NCBI RefSeq assembly: GCF_008704795.1
Contig: NZ_CP023690.1
Coordinates: 8,752,501-8,816,500 of the forward strand
Source: Streptomyces spectabilis
GTDB lineage: Bacteria > Actinomycetota > Actinomycetes > Streptomycetales > Streptomycetaceae
Length of the DNA: 64,000 nt
Reading direction: 5' to 3'
Positions 13,301 to 23,508 of the stretch are shown here, one piece after another. The notes under the pieces were generated by a model. The model had not been told where the DNA came from and did no database searches. It saw only the letters and a program-made list of their open reading frames with translations. Numbering within the stretch: the first letter of the stretch is position 1; each line of letters opens with the position of its first letter. Position numbers and translations under genes: made by a program.

Positions 13301-13729
13301 AGCCGCGGCCCCGCCTCGCTCCAGGAGGAGATCCTGTGTGCGGTGTTCGCCGAGGTCCTCGGGGTGCCCAGCGTGGGTGTCGACGACAACTTCTTCGAGC
13401 TGGGCGGTCATTCGCTCCTCGCGGTATCGCTGGTGGAGCGGTTGAGGGCACGCGGTGTGCCGGTCAGCGTGCGGGCGCTGTTCGCCGCTCCGACGGCGGC
13501 CGGGCTGGCCGCGGCCTCCCTGGACCGGGAAGCCGTAACGGTGCCGGAGAACCTGATTCAGGCGGGCGCCGAGGCCATCACGCCGGAGATGCTGCCGCTG
13601 GTGGACCTGACGGCGGAGGAGATCGAGCGGATCTCGGCCCGGGTGCCGGGCGGCGCGGCGAACATCGCCGACGTCTACCCCTCGCCCCCTCCAGGAAGGC
13701 CTGTTCTTCCACCACCTGATGACCGGTGA
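10373..13729 (+). CDS. Nonribosomal peptide synthetase, N-terminal part (C-A-T-C'), split by a frameshift
   Basis: This is the 5' part (1118 residues) of the second synthetase gene. An L-type condensation domain opens the protein (HHIASDG at 130) and receives the chain from the last T domain of the preceding protein. It is followed by A (code D-V-W-H-V-S-L-V-D-K, serine) and T (Ser1014). A dual-type condensation domain then begins ([15 protein letters not shown]...[11 protein letters not shown]) and breaks into the unrelated tail [15 protein letters not shown]. The other two copies of this motif in the window read YPLAPLQEG; here a C5 tract and a C6 tract are each one base shorter, shifting the frame. 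The ATG overlaps the previous stop (TGATG). The part from 13719 onward is very probably the rest of the same protein. Confidence 0.93.
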   Translation: MIPLSFAQRRLWFLAQLEGPNPTYNIPAALRLRGELDVAALRAALRDVVERHEVLRTVFPAADGTPHQRILDTGAVSLDLPVIPTAGEEALATALAEATAQPFDLAADIPIRARLHELEPQEHVLLLVLHHIASDGWSMGLLARDISEAYGARRAGHAPQWEPLPVQYADYTMWQLDLLGDASDPESVLAEQLSYWRTTLADVPEELRLPAARTRPATASYRGDQVPLRIDAELHQRLTELARAEGATLYMVLQAGLAVLLSRLGAGDDIPVGTPIAGRMDDALDDLVGFFVNSLVMRTDLSGDPSFTELVSRVRDADLSAFAHQDVPFERLVEELVPTRSMGRHPLFQVMLAVQNNAQAVLDLPGLQVGALPGGKAPAKFDLSFDLSEEFDAQGRPAGLKGSITYALDLFDREAVDDLSARFVRVLDACTTDPSVRVRQVPVLDGAERDRLVRGWNDTDRSVPQVSLTELLAAQAARTPDATAVVFEGVEWSYGELDARANRLARLLISRGVGAESLVAVCMERSADLVVSLLAVLKAGGAYVPVDPEYPADRIAYVLEGARPVLVLTSESVQSVVPVVEDLERVVVDDAQTLSALAELAGDAVTDVERGGQVLPSHVAYVIYTSGSTGRPKGVAVPHGGVVNRLLWMQGVFGLGGSDRVVQKTPFGFDVSVWEFFWPLVAGAGLVVARAGGHRDAGYLAELIRRERVTVAHFVPSMLRVFLREPGAGACSGLRWVVCSGEALAAELRDQFFGVLEGVELHNLYGPTEASVDVTAWACGAGEGPVVPIGRPVWNTRVFVLDAGLRPVPVGVAGELYLAGVQLARGYVGRAGLTAERFVASPFGAAGERMYRTGDVVRWRADGSLEYLGRADDQVKLRGFRVELGEIGAALESHPAVTETAVLVREDVPGDKRLVAYVVPAEGVVDAAVLRAHVGRVLPEYMVPSAVVVLEALPVTVNGKLDRRALPAPEYKAAGSSRGPASLQEEILCAVFAEVLGVPSVGVDDNFFELGGHSLLAVSLVERLRARGVPVSVRALFAAPTAAGLAAASLDREAVTVPENLIQAGAEAITPEMLPLVDLTAEEIERISARVPGGAANIADVYPSPPPGRPVLPPPDDR
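12227..13236 (+). repeat. About 1.0-kb direct repeat, copy 2 (serine A-domain core)
   Basis: This is the partner of the block at 360-1369, apparently identical over about 1010 bases, and it lies in the serine A domain of the second synthetase gene. Such long perfect repeats can also collapse or be wrongly joined during assembly. Confidence 0.85.
13676..13690 (+). other. Frameshift site: two shortened C homopolymers in a condensation domain
   Basis: The equivalent motif at 3812-3832 and 7122-7142 reads TAC-C5-TCG-C6-TCC and encodes YPLAPLQ. Here the tracts are C4 and C5, a net loss of two bases within about a dozen. Full homology resumes immediately in the new frame ([13 protein letters not shown]). 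Two adjacent homopolymer losses in otherwise intact coding sequence are typical of long-read error, but a genuine inactivating mutation cannot be excluded from sequence alone. Confidence 0.9.
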
Positions 13730-16700
13730 GGGCGGAACGGACGTCTACCTCCAGCAGACGGCGCTGCGGTTCGACTCCCGGGGGCGGCTCGACCAGTTCC
13801 TCGACGCGCTGCAGAAGGTGGTCGACCGGCACGACATCCTGCGGACGGGATTCGCGTGGGAGGGCCTGCGCGAACCGGTGCAGGTAGTGGCGCGCAAGGC
13901 CGTTGTCCCCGCCGACGAGATCCACCTCGACGCGCAGGCCGACGGGGACCCGGTCGAGCGGCTCCTCGCGGCGTGCGCCACTTCGATGGACGTCGGCCGT
14001 GCTCCGCTGCTGCGTGCGTACATCGCCGCCGAACCCGGCGGCGACCGCTGGCTCATGGTCCTCCAGAACCACCACCTCGTACTGGACCACACCACCTTTG
14101 ATGTCCTCCTGGACGAGGTGCGTGCCCTGCTGCGCGGTGACGCGGAGGGGCTGGCCGCGCCGGTCCCGTTCCGGGAGTTCGTGGCGCAGGCGCGCCTCGG
14201 TGTGTCACGCACGGAGCACGAGCGGTTCTTCGGTGAGCTGCTCGACGGCGTGACCGAGCCGACGGCGCCGTACGGTCTCCTCGACCTGCGCAAGGAAGGA
14301 TCCGCCGGCATCACCGACGTGAGCACCACGCTGGACGCCGGTCTCGCTGTGCGCTTGCGGGAGCAGGCGCGGCGTCTGGGTGTGAGCCCGGCGACGCTGT
14401 TCCATCTGGTGTGGGCGCGGGTCGTCGCGGTGACGTCGGGTCGCGATGATGTCGTGTTCGGCAGTGTGCTGTTCGGTCGTATGCAGGCGGGCGCGGGTGC
14501 GGACCGGACTCCGGGTCTGTTCATCAACACCCTTCCCGTACGTGTGCCCACGGGGCACGTCTCGGTGACTGAGGCCGTGCGGGGGATGCAGAAGCAGCTC
14601 GCCGACCTCCTCGTCCACGAGCACGCCCCGCTCACCCTCGCCCAGCAGGCGGCTGACCTCGCGGCGGAGACCCCGCTGTTCACCTCCCTCCTCAACTACC
14701 GGCACGACATGGCCAGTGGCGCGGGCCCGGACGACGCGATGAGCGGCGCCCTCGAGGGGGTCGAACTGCTCTCGGCCCACGAGCGCACGAACTACCCCCT
14801 CGCCGTGTCCATCGACGACGCGGGCACGGACTTCGGCGTCACCGTCCAGGCGGCCGACCCCATCGCGCCGCACGACGTCTGCGCGCTGGTCCACACCGTC
14901 ACCGCGGAGCTCGTCCGCGCACTGGAAGAGGAGCGGGCAGAGGGGCTCGAAAAGGAGAGCGCCACCGAGCTGTGCCGCATCGAGGCCCTCGGCGAGTCCG
15001 AGCGCCACCGCGTGCTCACCGCCTGGAACGACACGGCACGGGAAACGCGCCCGACCACGCTGACCGAGCTGTGGCACGCACAGGTGGCCAGGGCGCCCGA
15101 GGCCGTCGCCCTCGTCGACGAAAGCGCGCGACTGACGTACGCCGAGCTCGACGCGCGGGCGGATCGATGGGCCGAGGTGCTCATCGGCAAGGGCGTCGGG
15201 CCCGAGCAGCTCGTGGCGATCGCCCTGCCGCGCTCCGCGGACACGGTGGTGGCGCTCCTCGCGGTGCTGAAGGCCGGTGGCGCCTATCTGCCGCTGGACC
15301 CGAGCCACCCCGCCGAGCGCACCGCGCACGTGCTGAAGGACGCGCGCCCCATCGCACTGATCACAGCCGCGGCTCTGGCGGAGGGCCTCGCGGACACGGC
15401 CGTGCCCCAGCTCCTCGTCGAGGACATGGACCGCGCCGAACCGTCCGCCGGCCGTGCGCCCCGGGCAGCTCTGCCGTCCCACCCCGCGTACGTCCTCTAC
15501 ACCTCGGGCTCGACGGGCCGCCCCAAGGGCGTCGTCGTCAGCCACGGGTCCGCCGCCGAGTTCTCCACCGGCATCACTTCGGCCTACGAGATCGGCGCAC
15601 AGGACCGCGTCCTCGGCTTCGCGGCCTTCACCTTCGACGTGTCCGTCTTCGAGGTGTTCACCACCCTGCTCGTCGGGGCCACGCTGGTCCTGGCAGGGGA
15701 CGAGGACCGTCTCAACGCCGACCGGCTCCAGGCCCTCATGGCCGAGCAGGAGGTGACGGTCGCCGAGCTGCCGCCCGCGCTGATGCCGCTGCTGCGTCCC
15801 GACGAACTGCCCGCGCTGCGCCTGGTGTCCACGGGAGGCGAGCTGCCCGCCGGTCGACTCGTCGATCAATGGGCGAGCCCCGACAGGGAGTTCTGGAACG
15901 GTTACGGGCCTACGGAGACCACTGTCGCCGTCACGCTCATGCGCTGTCTCCCGCCGTCCCACGGCCAGGCCCCGCCGATCGGCGGCCCCACGCCGAACAC
16001 GCGCGTCTTCGTACTGGACGCGGGCCTGCGGCCGGTGCCGGTGGGCGTCGCGGGCGAGCTGTATGTCGCGGGCGCACAGCTGGCACGGGGATACCTGGGT
16101 CGGCCCGGGCTGACCGCGGAGCGCTTCGTCGCCTGCCCGTTCGGTGCCGCCGGTGAGCGGATGTACCGCACGGGTGATGTGGTGCGCTGGCGCGCGGACG
16201 GGAACCTGGAGTTCCTCGGCCGCGCCGACGACCAGGTCAAGGTCCGGGGCTTCCGGATCGAACTCGGCGAGGTCGAGACGGCGTTGCTGTCGCACGGCGA
16301 TGTCGCGCAGGCGGCGGTGCTGGTGCGCGAGGACGTGCCCGGGGACAAGCGTCTGGTGGCGTATGTGGTCCCGGCCGAGGGCGTAGTGGACGCGGCGGTG
16401 TTGCGGGCGCATGTGGGCCGGGTGCTGCCGGAGTACATGGTTCCCTCGGCGGTCGTCGTGCTGGAGGCGCTGCCGGTGACGGTGAACGGCAAGCTGGACC
16501 GCCGTGCGCTCCCCGCCCCTGAATACATGGTCTTGGCTGGTCGGGCACCGGTGAACGTTCAGGAGGAGATCCTGTGTGCGGTGTTTGCGGAGGTCCTCGG
16601 GGTGCCCAGCGTGGGTGTCGATGACAACTTCTTCGAGCTGGGCGGTCACTCTCTCCTCGCGGTTCGTTTGGTGAGTCGTGTGCGGTCGGTGTTGGGTGTG

Positions 16701-19700
16701 GAGGTTGGTGTGCGGGCGGTGTTTGAGGCGCCGTCGGTGGGGTTGTTGGTGGGGCGGTTGGAGGGTGCTGAGGGGGCGCGGCCGGCGTTGTCGGCGCGGG
16801 TGCGTCCGGAGTTGGTGCCGTTGTCGTTCGCGCAGCAGCGGTTGTGGTTCCTGGGGGAGTTGGAGGGGCCGAACGCGACGTACAACATTCCCGCGGGTAT
16901 CCGTCTGCGGGGCGAGCTGGACGTCGCAGCCCTGGGTGCGGCGCTCAACGACGTGGTGGCACGGCACGAGGTGCTGCGCACGGTGTTCCCCATGGTGGGG
17001 GGCCAGCCGCAGCAGCGGGTTCTCGACGTCGGCTCGGCCGGGTGTGAGCTGAAGGTCGCGGATGTCTCCACGCGGGATGTGGAGGGGGTGATGGCTGAGG
17101 TGGCCGGGTGTGTGTTTGATCTGTCGGTGGATGTTCCGTTGCGGGCGTGGTTGTTCACGACGGGTCCGCAGGAGCATGTGTTGATGTTGGTGTTGCATCA
17201 CGTGGCGGGTGATGGCTGGTCGATGGCGCCGTTGGCGCGTGATGTGTCGGTGGCGTACGCGGCGCGTGCTGCGGGTGGTGTTCCGGTGTGGGAGCCGCTT
17301 GCGGTGCAGTACGCGGATTACGCGTTGTGGCAGCGGGAGTTGCTCGGGGAGGAGAGTGATTCCGAGAGTGTGATGGCGCGGCAGCTGGTCTACTGGCGCC
17401 AGGCACTGGCCGACGTACCGGATGAGCTGGTACTCCCTGTCGACCGACCGCGCCCGGCCATCGCGTCGCACCGCGGCGGCATCGTGGACCTCGGCGTCGA
17501 GCCGGACGTCCATGCGCGGCTGGTGGAGGTCGCACGGGCACATGGCGTGACGCTGTTCATGGTGTTGCAGGCAGGTATGGCGGCGCTGTTGAGCCGCTTG
17601 GGTGCGGGCCGTGACATTCCGTTCGGTGTTCCGGTGGCGGGGCGTTCGGACGAGGCGTTGGAGGAGCTGGTCGGGTTCTTCGTGAACACGCTGGTCATCC
17701 GCACGGACGTGAGCGGGGACCCGTCGTTCGCGGAGCTGTTGGAGCGGGTGCGGGAAGCGGGCCTGGGCGCGTACGCGCATCAGGACATCCCCTTCGAGCG
17801 GCTCGTGGAGGAGCTGGCGCCGACGCGGTCCATGGCACGCCACCCCCTCTTCCAGATCATGCTGGCCCTGCAGAACAACGCCCAGGCCGACCTGGACTTC
17901 CCCGGCCTCCGGGCCGAGGCCGTGCCCGCGGGCCACGTGTCCGCCAAGTTCGACCTGGAGATCGGCCTCAGCGAGCGGTTCGGCCCCGGCGGCGAGCCGA
18001 TCGGGCTGCACGGCAGCATCATCTACGCCACGGACCTGTTCGACCCCACGACGGCCGCATGGATGGCCAAGCTCTACGCCAGGGTCCTGGACGCCGTGAC
18101 GGCCGACCCCTCGACGCCCCTCAGCCGGGTGGAGATCCTTGAGGACGCCGAGCGGAAGACGATCCTCGAGGAGTGGAACGACACCGAGCACCGCACCCCC
18201 GCGCGGACCCTCCCGGAGCTGCTGCGGCACCAGGCGGAGCACACCCCCGACGCGGTCGCCGTGCTCTTCCAGGACGTCGAGGACGGGCTCGGGCACGAGC
18301 GCGACGAACTCACCTACGCACAGCTGCACGCCAGGGCGAATCGCCTCGCACGGCTGCTCATGTCGCACGGCGTGGGTCCTGAGACCCTCGTCGCCGTCTG
18401 CATGGAGCGTTCGCCGGACCTGGTCGTGACGCTGCTCGCGGTCCTGAAGGCCGGTGGCGCGTACGTACCGATCGACCCGGAGTACCCGGCCGACCGCATC
18501 GCCCACGTCCTGGACGACGCGCGGCCCGCGGTCGTCCTCACCAGCCGTGTCACCGACGCGGCACTGGAGACGGGCAACGGCACCGACCGGATCGTGGTCG
18601 ACGACCCGCGCACGGTGTCCACGCTGGCCGACCTGGACGCCGGGCCGGTCGACGACAAGGAGCGCACGTCCGCGCTGCTGCCGTCCCACCCCGCGTACGT
18701 CATCTACACCTCGGGTTCCACGGGCCGCCCCAAGGGCGTCGCCGTGCCGCACCGGGCCGTGACGAACTTCCTCGCGGCGATCGGCGACCGCTGCCCGCTG
18801 GACGAGCGGGACCGCCTGCTCGCGGTCACCACCGTGGCCTTCGACATCCACGTCCTGGAGCTCTACCTGCCGCTGCTCGCGGGCGCGTCCGTGGTGGTCG
18901 CGCCGCGTACGGCGGTACGGGACCCGCGCCTGCTCGTGGCGCTCGCCGAACGCCTCGACGTCACAGTCGTGCAGGCCACGCCGACGCTGTGGCAGGCCCT
19001 GCTCGACGAGGACCCCACGGCCCTGAAGGGCGCCCGCATCCTCGTGGGGGGCGAGGCGCTGCCCTCCACCCTCGCCGAGCGGATGCTGGCCACCCCCGGG
19101 AAGGCCATGAACCTGTACGGCCCGACCGAGGCGACCGTGTGGGCCACCACCGCCGAACTGACCGCGGGCGGCCAGGGCTCCGTGGCCTCGATCGGCCGCC
19201 CCTTGTGGAACACCCGGGCATACGTCCTGGACGACAGGATGCAGCCGGTCCACGCGGGCGTCGCGGGCGAGCTGTACCTGGCCGGCGACCAGCTCGCGCG
19301 CGGCTACCAGGGCCGCCCGGACCTGACGGCGGAGCGCTTCGTGGCCTGCCCGTTCGGGGCTCCCGGCGAGCGCATGTACCGCACGGGCGACCTGGTGCGC
19401 TGGCACGCCGACGGCAGCCTGGAGTACCTCACCCGCGTCGACGACCAGGTCAAGATCCGCGGGTTCCGCATCGAACTCGGCGAGATCGAGGCGGGGCTCA
19501 CGGCCCACGCCGAGGTCGCCCAGGCCGCGGTGGTCGCCCGCGACGACGCCCACGGCTCGCGGCAACTCGTCGCCTACGTGGTCCCGGGCTCCCGCGCGGA
19601 GGAACGCGACCAGGAGCGCGAGGACCGCCAGGTCGAGGACTGGCAGAGCGTGTACGACTCCCTGTACCGGGACATGGCACCGGACGACGGCACCGAGCTC

Positions 19701-22157
19701 GGCGAGAACTTCGACGTCTGGATCAGCGTCTACGACGGCAGCCGCATCCCGGAGAGCCACCTCCAGGAGTGGCGGTCCGTCATCGTGGACCGCATCCTCG
19801 ACCTGGAACCCCGCCGCATCCTCGAACTCGGCGTCGGCAACGGCCCGCTCCTGGCCCGCCTCGCACCGCGCTGCGAGGAGTACTGGGGCACCGACCTCTC
19901 GGCCGAGGGCATCGAGGTGCTCCGCCGGGGAGTGGAGCAGCAGCCGGAACTGCGCGACCGGGTCCACCTGCGCGCGCAGGGGGCCGACGTCACCGACGGT
20001 CTGCCGCGGGAGCACTTCGACACCATCGTGCTCAACTCCGTCGTACAGTACTTCCCGAACACGGAGTACCTCCTGGAAGTCCTGCGCAACGCCGTGGACC
20101 TCCTGGCCCCCGGCGGGCGGATCTTCATCGGTGACGTGCGCAACCTGCGTCTGCACCGCTATCTGTCCGCCGCGGTCGCGCTGCGCAGGCACGAGCAGGG
20201 GAGCGGGGCGGATGCCGTGCGCCGGGCCGTCGAGCAGATGCTCCTGAGCGAGCAGGAACTGCTGGTCGACCCCGACTTCTTCCCCGCGCTCTGCGCCGCG
20301 TCGGCGGAGCTGGAGCACGCCGAGATCCTGGTGAAGCGGGGCGTGCACCACCACGAGATGTCCCGGCACCGCTACGACGTGGTCCTGCACAAGACGTCCT
20401 CCGCACAGTCCGCGCAGTCCGCGCAGTCCAACGCGCAGTCCAACGCGCGGTCCTCCGTGCAGCTCTCCGTACAGTCCCCCACGCAGCCAGTCGCGGGCAC
20501 TGAGGAGACGACGCTGCGCTGGGGCACGGACGTGACCGACCTCGCCGGGCTCGCCGACCTGCTGCGCGCCGACCGGTCCGGGACGCTCCGCGTGACCCGC
20601 GTGCCCCATCGCGGGCTCGCCGGTGAGATCGCCGCGCTGCGCCTCCTGGACGCGGGCGAGCCCGTGGACACGGCGCTCGCCGCGCTCGGCGACGACGGCT
20701 CGGCGACCGGGGCACTGGACGCCGAGGACCTCCACCTGCTGGGCGAGCGCCTCGGGTACCGGACCGCGGTCACCTTGACCGGTGCCGCCGACGACGGCTC
20801 CATGGACGCCGTCTTCACACCGGCCGTCTTCACATCGGCCGTCATCGCACCAGCTGTCTCCGAGGCACTGGATTCCGGCGTCCCCCGTACGGTCGGATCC
20901 GCCGACACGTACCGGCCCGCGGGTCCCAGCCGGTCCGACCTCGCCTCGTACACCAACAACCCCGTGGCCAGGAGCCGGAGCGCGGCGGCCCTGACCGGCA
21001 CGCTCCGCGACCACCTGCGCGACCGGCTGCCCGAGTACATGGTGCCCGCGGCCTTCGTGGTCCTGGACGCCCTGCCGCAGACGGCCAACGGCAAGCTGGA
21101 CCGGCGGGCCCTGCCCGCGCCCGACCACGCCCCCGGCGTGGCCGGGCGGGCCCCCGCTTCGGTGCAGGAAGAGGTGCTCTGCGGTGTCTTCGCCGAGGTC
21201 CTGGGGCTGCCCCAGGTCGGCGTCGACGGCAACTTCTTCGAGCTGGGCGGCCACTCCCTCCTCGGGGTGCGCCTCGCCGACCGGATCCGGTCCGTGCTCG
21301 GCGTCGAGATCGGCATCCGCGACCTGTTCGAGGCGCCGACGCCCGAAGCCCTGGCCGCCCGCCTCGCGGACGCCGGGATGACCCAGGAAGCGCTCGGAGG
21401 TCTCCTCCCCATCCGCGCCAAGGGCAGCAGGCCGCCGTACTTCTGCGTCCACCCGGCCGGCGGGGCCAGCTGGTGCTACGTCCCGCTGACGCGCCACATG
21501 CCCCAGGACCAGCCGCTGTACGCGCTGCAGGCGCGCGGCCTCGGCCCCGTGCCGGAGGAACTGCCGTCCTCGGTGCGGGACATGGCGGCGGACTACGTCG
21601 CCCAGATCCGCGCGGTCCAGGAGACGGGGCCGTACCACCTCCTGGGCTGGTCCTTCGGCGGCATCGTCGCGCATGAGATGGCCGTACTGCTCCGGGCCGA
21701 CGGCCACGAGGTCGCCCCCCTGGTGATCATGGACGCCTATCCGATGCCGGAAGAGGAGCGTGCCGACGACGGCGCCGAGCCCGTGGACCTCACGGAGGTC
21801 GTGGTGCAGGGCGCGGGCCGCTTCGGCGCCGAGCTGACACCGGAGGAGATCGACCGCTTCGCGCGGGTCATCGAGAACAACGCGCGCATCCAGCGCGCCC
21901 ACGTGCCAGGGGTCTTCGACGGCGACGCCCTCGTCGTCGTGGCGGCCGCGGACCGCGAGGAGAGCGGTGCCGACGCCGGACTGTGGGCCCCCCACGTCTC
22001 CGGCGCGACGGCCGAGACCGAAGTGCCCTGTCGGCATGACGACATGGCACACCCGGACATGCTGCGACGGGTCTGGGACGCCGTGACAGCACACGCGCGC
22101 CCGGCCCATGAGCAAGCGCGCCCGACCAACGAGCACACGCGCCCGATCCAGGGGTAG
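13719..22157 (+). CDS. Nonribosomal peptide synthetase, C-terminal part (C'-A-T / C-A-nMT-T-TE)
   Basis: This 2812-residue frame continues the second synthetase; the ATG at 13719 is only the first Met after the frameshift. The rest of a dual-type C domain (HHLVLDH at 118) leads to an A domain with the unusual code D-V-F-E-S-G-G-V-A-K (substrate unknown; the Glu hints at a basic side chain) and T (Ser978). An L-type C (HHVAGDG at 1160) precedes an A domain with code D-I-L-Q-L-G-L-V-W-K, a glycine code. An N-methyltransferase is inserted between A8 and A9 (about 1970-2230, SAM motif LELGVGNG), predicting N-methylglycine. The last T (Ser2513) is followed by a type I thioesterase (GWSFGG, Ser2645) that releases or cyclises the chain. 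The linker after the methyltransferase carries short Ala-Gln-Ser repeats. Confidence 0.95.
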   Translation: MTGEGGTDVYLQQTALRFDSRGRLDQFLDALQKVVDRHDILRTGFAWEGLREPVQVVARKAVVPADEIHLDAQADGDPVERLLAACATSMDVGRAPLLRAYIAAEPGGDRWLMVLQNHHLVLDHTTFDVLLDEVRALLRGDAEGLAAPVPFREFVAQARLGVSRTEHERFFGELLDGVTEPTAPYGLLDLRKEGSAGITDVSTTLDAGLAVRLREQARRLGVSPATLFHLVWARVVAVTSGRDDVVFGSVLFGRMQAGAGADRTPGLFINTLPVRVPTGHVSVTEAVRGMQKQLADLLVHEHAPLTLAQQAADLAAETPLFTSLLNYRHDMASGAGPDDAMSGALEGVELLSAHERTNYPLAVSIDDAGTDFGVTVQAADPIAPHDVCALVHTVTAELVRALEEERAEGLEKESATELCRIEALGESERHRVLTAWNDTARETRPTTLTELWHAQVARAPEAVALVDESARLTYAELDARADRWAEVLIGKGVGPEQLVAIALPRSADTVVALLAVLKAGGAYLPLDPSHPAERTAHVLKDARPIALITAAALAEGLADTAVPQLLVEDMDRAEPSAGRAPRAALPSHPAYVLYTSGSTGRPKGVVVSHGSAAEFSTGITSAYEIGAQDRVLGFAAFTFDVSVFEVFTTLLVGATLVLAGDEDRLNADRLQALMAEQEVTVAELPPALMPLLRPDELPALRLVSTGGELPAGRLVDQWASPDREFWNGYGPTETTVAVTLMRCLPPSHGQAPPIGGPTPNTRVFVLDAGLRPVPVGVAGELYVAGAQLARGYLGRPGLTAERFVACPFGAAGERMYRTGDVVRWRADGNLEFLGRADDQVKVRGFRIELGEVETALLSHGDVAQAAVLVREDVPGDKRLVAYVVPAEGVVDAAVLRAHVGRVLPEYMVPSAVVVLEALPVTVNGKLDRRALPAPEYMVLAGRAPVNVQEEILCAVFAEVLGVPSVGVDDNFFELGGHSLLAVRLVSRVRSVLGVEVGVRAVFEAPSVGLLVGRLEGAEGARPALSARVRPELVPLSFAQQRLWFLGELEGPNATYNIPAGIRLRGELDVAALGAALNDVVARHEVLRTVFPMVGGQPQQRVLDVGSAGCELKVADVSTRDVEGVMAEVAGCVFDLSVDVPLRAWLFTTGPQEHVLMLVLHHVAGDGWSMAPLARDVSVAYAARAAGGVPVWEPLAVQYADYALWQRELLGEESDSESVMARQLVYWRQALADVPDELVLPVDRPRPAIASHRGGIVDLGVEPDVHARLVEVARAHGVTLFMVLQAGMAALLSRLGAGRDIPFGVPVAGRSDEALEELVGFFVNTLVIRTDVSGDPSFAELLERVREAGLGAYAHQDIPFERLVEELAPTRSMARHPLFQIMLALQNNAQADLDFPGLRAEAVPAGHVSAKFDLEIGLSERFGPGGEPIGLHGSIIYATDLFDPTTAAWMAKLYARVLDAVTADPSTPLSRVEILEDAERKTILEEWNDTEHRTPARTLPELLRHQAEHTPDAVAVLFQDVEDGLGHERDELTYAQLHARANRLARLLMSHGVGPETLVAVCMERSPDLVVTLLAVLKAGGAYVPIDPEYPADRIAHVLDDARPAVVLTSRVTDAALETGNGTDRIVVDDPRTVSTLADLDAGPVDDKERTSALLPSHPAYVIYTSGSTGRPKGVAVPHRAVTNFLAAIGDRCPLDERDRLLAVTTVAFDIHVLELYLPLLAGASVVVAPRTAVRDPRLLVALAERLDVTVVQATPTLWQALLDEDPTALKGARILVGGEALPSTLAERMLATPGKAMNLYGPTEATVWATTAELTAGGQGSVASIGRPLWNTRAYVLDDRMQPVHAGVAGELYLAGDQLARGYQGRPDLTAERFVACPFGAPGERMYRTGDLVRWHADGSLEYLTRVDDQVKIRGFRIELGEIEAGLTAHAEVAQAAVVARDDAHGSRQLVAYVVPGSRAEERDQEREDRQVEDWQSVYDSLYRDMAPDDGTELGENFDVWISVYDGSRIPESHLQEWRSVIVDRILDLEPRRILELGVGNGPLLARLAPRCEEYWGTDLSAEGIEVLRRGVEQQPELRDRVHLRAQGADVTDGLPREHFDTIVLNSVVQYFPNTEYLLEVLRNAVDLLAPGGRIFIGDVRNLRLHRYLSAAVALRRHEQGSGADAVRRAVEQMLLSEQELLVDPDFFPALCAASAELEHAEILVKRGVHHHEMSRHRYDVVLHKTSSAQSAQSAQSNAQSNARSSVQLSVQSPTQPVAGTEETTLRWGTDVTDLAGLADLLRADRSGTLRVTRVPHRGLAGEIAALRLLDAGEPVDTALAALGDDGSATGALDAEDLHLLGERLGYRTAVTLTGAADDGSMDAVFTPAVFTSAVIAPAVSEALDSGVPRTVGSADTYRPAGPSRSDLASYTNNPVARSRSAAALTGTLRDHLRDRLPEYMVPAAFVVLDALPQTANGKLDRRALPAPDHAPGVAGRAPASVQEEVLCGVFAEVLGLPQVGVDGNFFELGGHSLLGVRLADRIRSVLGVEIGIRDLFEAPTPEALAARLADAGMTQEALGGLLPIRAKGSRPPYFCVHPAGGASWCYVPLTRHMPQDQPLYALQARGLGPVPEELPSSVRDMAADYVAQIRAVQETGPYHLLGWSFGGIVAHEMAVLLRADGHEVAPLVIMDAYPMPEEERADDGAEPVDLTEVVVQGAGRFGAELTPEEIDRFARVIENNARIQRAHVPGVFDGDALVVVAAADREESGADAGLWAPHVSGATAETEVPCRHDDMAHPDMLRRVWDAVTAHARPAHEQARPTNEHTRPIQG

Positions 22158-22188
22158 TGAACCCGCCATCCGACGGAATTGGAATAGA

Positions 22189-23508
22189 GTGAGAAAATCA
22201 GAGATGCGCCATTATTCTCTGGTCTGTCCGGTATGCGGGCTGAAGCAGGTGGACGACGGACTGACGCTGTCCTGCGCCAGCGACCACGCACCGGCGCTGT
22301 TGCAGACGGAGTACGAGGCGCGGACGTTCGAGCCGCTGCGGGACGTCGACGGGATCTTCCGGTACCGCCCGTGGCTTCCGGTCGTCCGGACGTTCGCCGG
22401 GGCCGGGCGCACGACGGTGCTGCGCAGCGAGCGCCTGTGCCGCTTCCTCGGCATGCCCGGTCTCCGCGTCGCGTTCAACGGCTACTGGCCGGAGCGGGGC
22501 GGATTCCTGGAGACCGGGACGTTCAAGGAACTGGAGGCGTACACGGTCCTCGGCCGGATGCCGGAGAACGCGCCGGTCCTGGTCGTCGCGTCCGCGGGCA
22601 ACACCGCGGCCGCGTTCGCCGCGGTCTGCTCCCGGTATGCCGTGCCGTGCCTCCTGATCATTCCCGAGACGGGCCTCGACCGGCTCAAGCTGCGCGAGGA
22701 CCTGCACCCCGCGGTGCGCCTCGTCGTCGTGGAGGACGCCGACTACGCCGATGCGATCGCCCTCTCCGAAGAGGCCGCGAAATGGCCGGGATTCGTCCTG
22801 GAGGGAGGCGTGCGCAACGTCGCCCGCCGCGACGGCCTCGGCACCGTGATGTACGCGGCGGCGGAAGAGACGGGCGAACTGCCCGAGTACTACTTCCAGG
22901 CGGTCGGCAGCGCCGCGGGCGCCATCGCCGTGCACGAGGCCGCCAAGCGCGTACGGGAGGCGACGTCCGCGCCCACCACCGCCCTGCCCCGCCTCATGCT
23001 CTCGCAGAACGCCGGATTCGCCCCGATCCACCGGGCCTGGCAGGGGCGGACGCGCGCCTTCACCCCCACGGGAGGGGACCAGAACGCCCTCCGTGACGTG
23101 TTCGCGGACGAGCTGACCAACCGGCGGCCGCCCTACGCGGTGCACTCGGGCGTGTTCGACGTACTCACCGAGAGCGGCGGCGATGTGGCCACCGTCGACA
23201 AGGAGGCCGCCGTGGCGGCCCGGCAGGTCTTCGACGACCTGGAGTCGATCGACCTCGAACCGGCCGCGGCGGTGGCGGCGGCGTCGCTCTTCACCGCCGT
23301 CGCGGAAGGCAGAATTCCGAGGGATGCCTCCGTGCTCCTGAACGTCACGGGCGGCGGCCGGGCACGCATGGCCCGGGACCACGCGATGCGCCAGGCGGAG
23401 CCTCATCTCCGGGTACGGGTGGACGGCTCCCACGACGCGGCCCTCGACTCCATCAGAGGGCTGTTCGACGCGGTCGACGCCCACGCGGTGGGGAGCGAGC
23501 GCCGGTGA
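22189..23508 (+). CDS. Cysteate synthase-like PLP enzyme (threonine synthase family)
   Basis: This fold-type II PLP enzyme (about 439 residues) resembles archaeal cysteate synthase, which makes L-cysteate from O-phosphoserine and sulfite. Seen in the sequence: an N-terminal cysteine cluster (CPVCG...C), the signature FNGYWPERGGF, a Schiff-base lysine in TFKELEA (Lys108 counted from the ATG at 22204), SAGNTAAAFA, a GGVRNVARRDGLGTVM stretch, YFQAVGSAAG and a C-terminal TGGG. The GTG at 22189 has GGAA-type upstream sequence and is used here; ATG 22204 is an alternative that matches homologue starts better. It starts 31 bases after the NRPS stop with no terminator between, and its stop overlaps the dioxygenase start, so all three are likely co-transcribed. 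The substrate is inferred; another beta-substituted alanine is possible. Confidence 0.85.
   Translation: MRKSEMRHYSLVCPVCGLKQVDDGLTLSCASDHAPALLQTEYEARTFEPLRDVDGIFRYRPWLPVVRTFAGAGRTTVLRSERLCRFLGMPGLRVAFNGYWPERGGFLETGTFKELEAYTVLGRMPENAPVLVVASAGNTAAAFAAVCSRYAVPCLLIIPETGLDRLKLREDLHPAVRLVVVEDADYADAIALSEEAAKWPGFVLEGGVRNVARRDGLGTVMYAAAEETGELPEYYFQAVGSAAGAIAVHEAAKRVREATSAPTTALPRLMLSQNAGFAPIHRAWQGRTRAFTPTGGDQNALRDVFADELTNRRPPYAVHSGVFDVLTESGGDVATVDKEAAVAARQVFDDLESIDLEPAAAVAAASLFTAVAEGRIPRDASVLLNVTGGGRARMARDHAMRQAEPHLRVRVDGSHDAALDSIRGLFDAVDAHAVGSERR

Noticed and set aside
13719..13721. ATG as an independent gene start
   Set aside because: It lies inside the HHLMTGEG motif of a condensation domain; the gene begins at 10373 and was split by the frameshift.
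14205..22169. Minus-strand open frame of over 2600 codons opposite the second NRPS gene
   Set aside because: Same reason: a shadow of the real coding strand, with low-complexity composition and no ribosome site.
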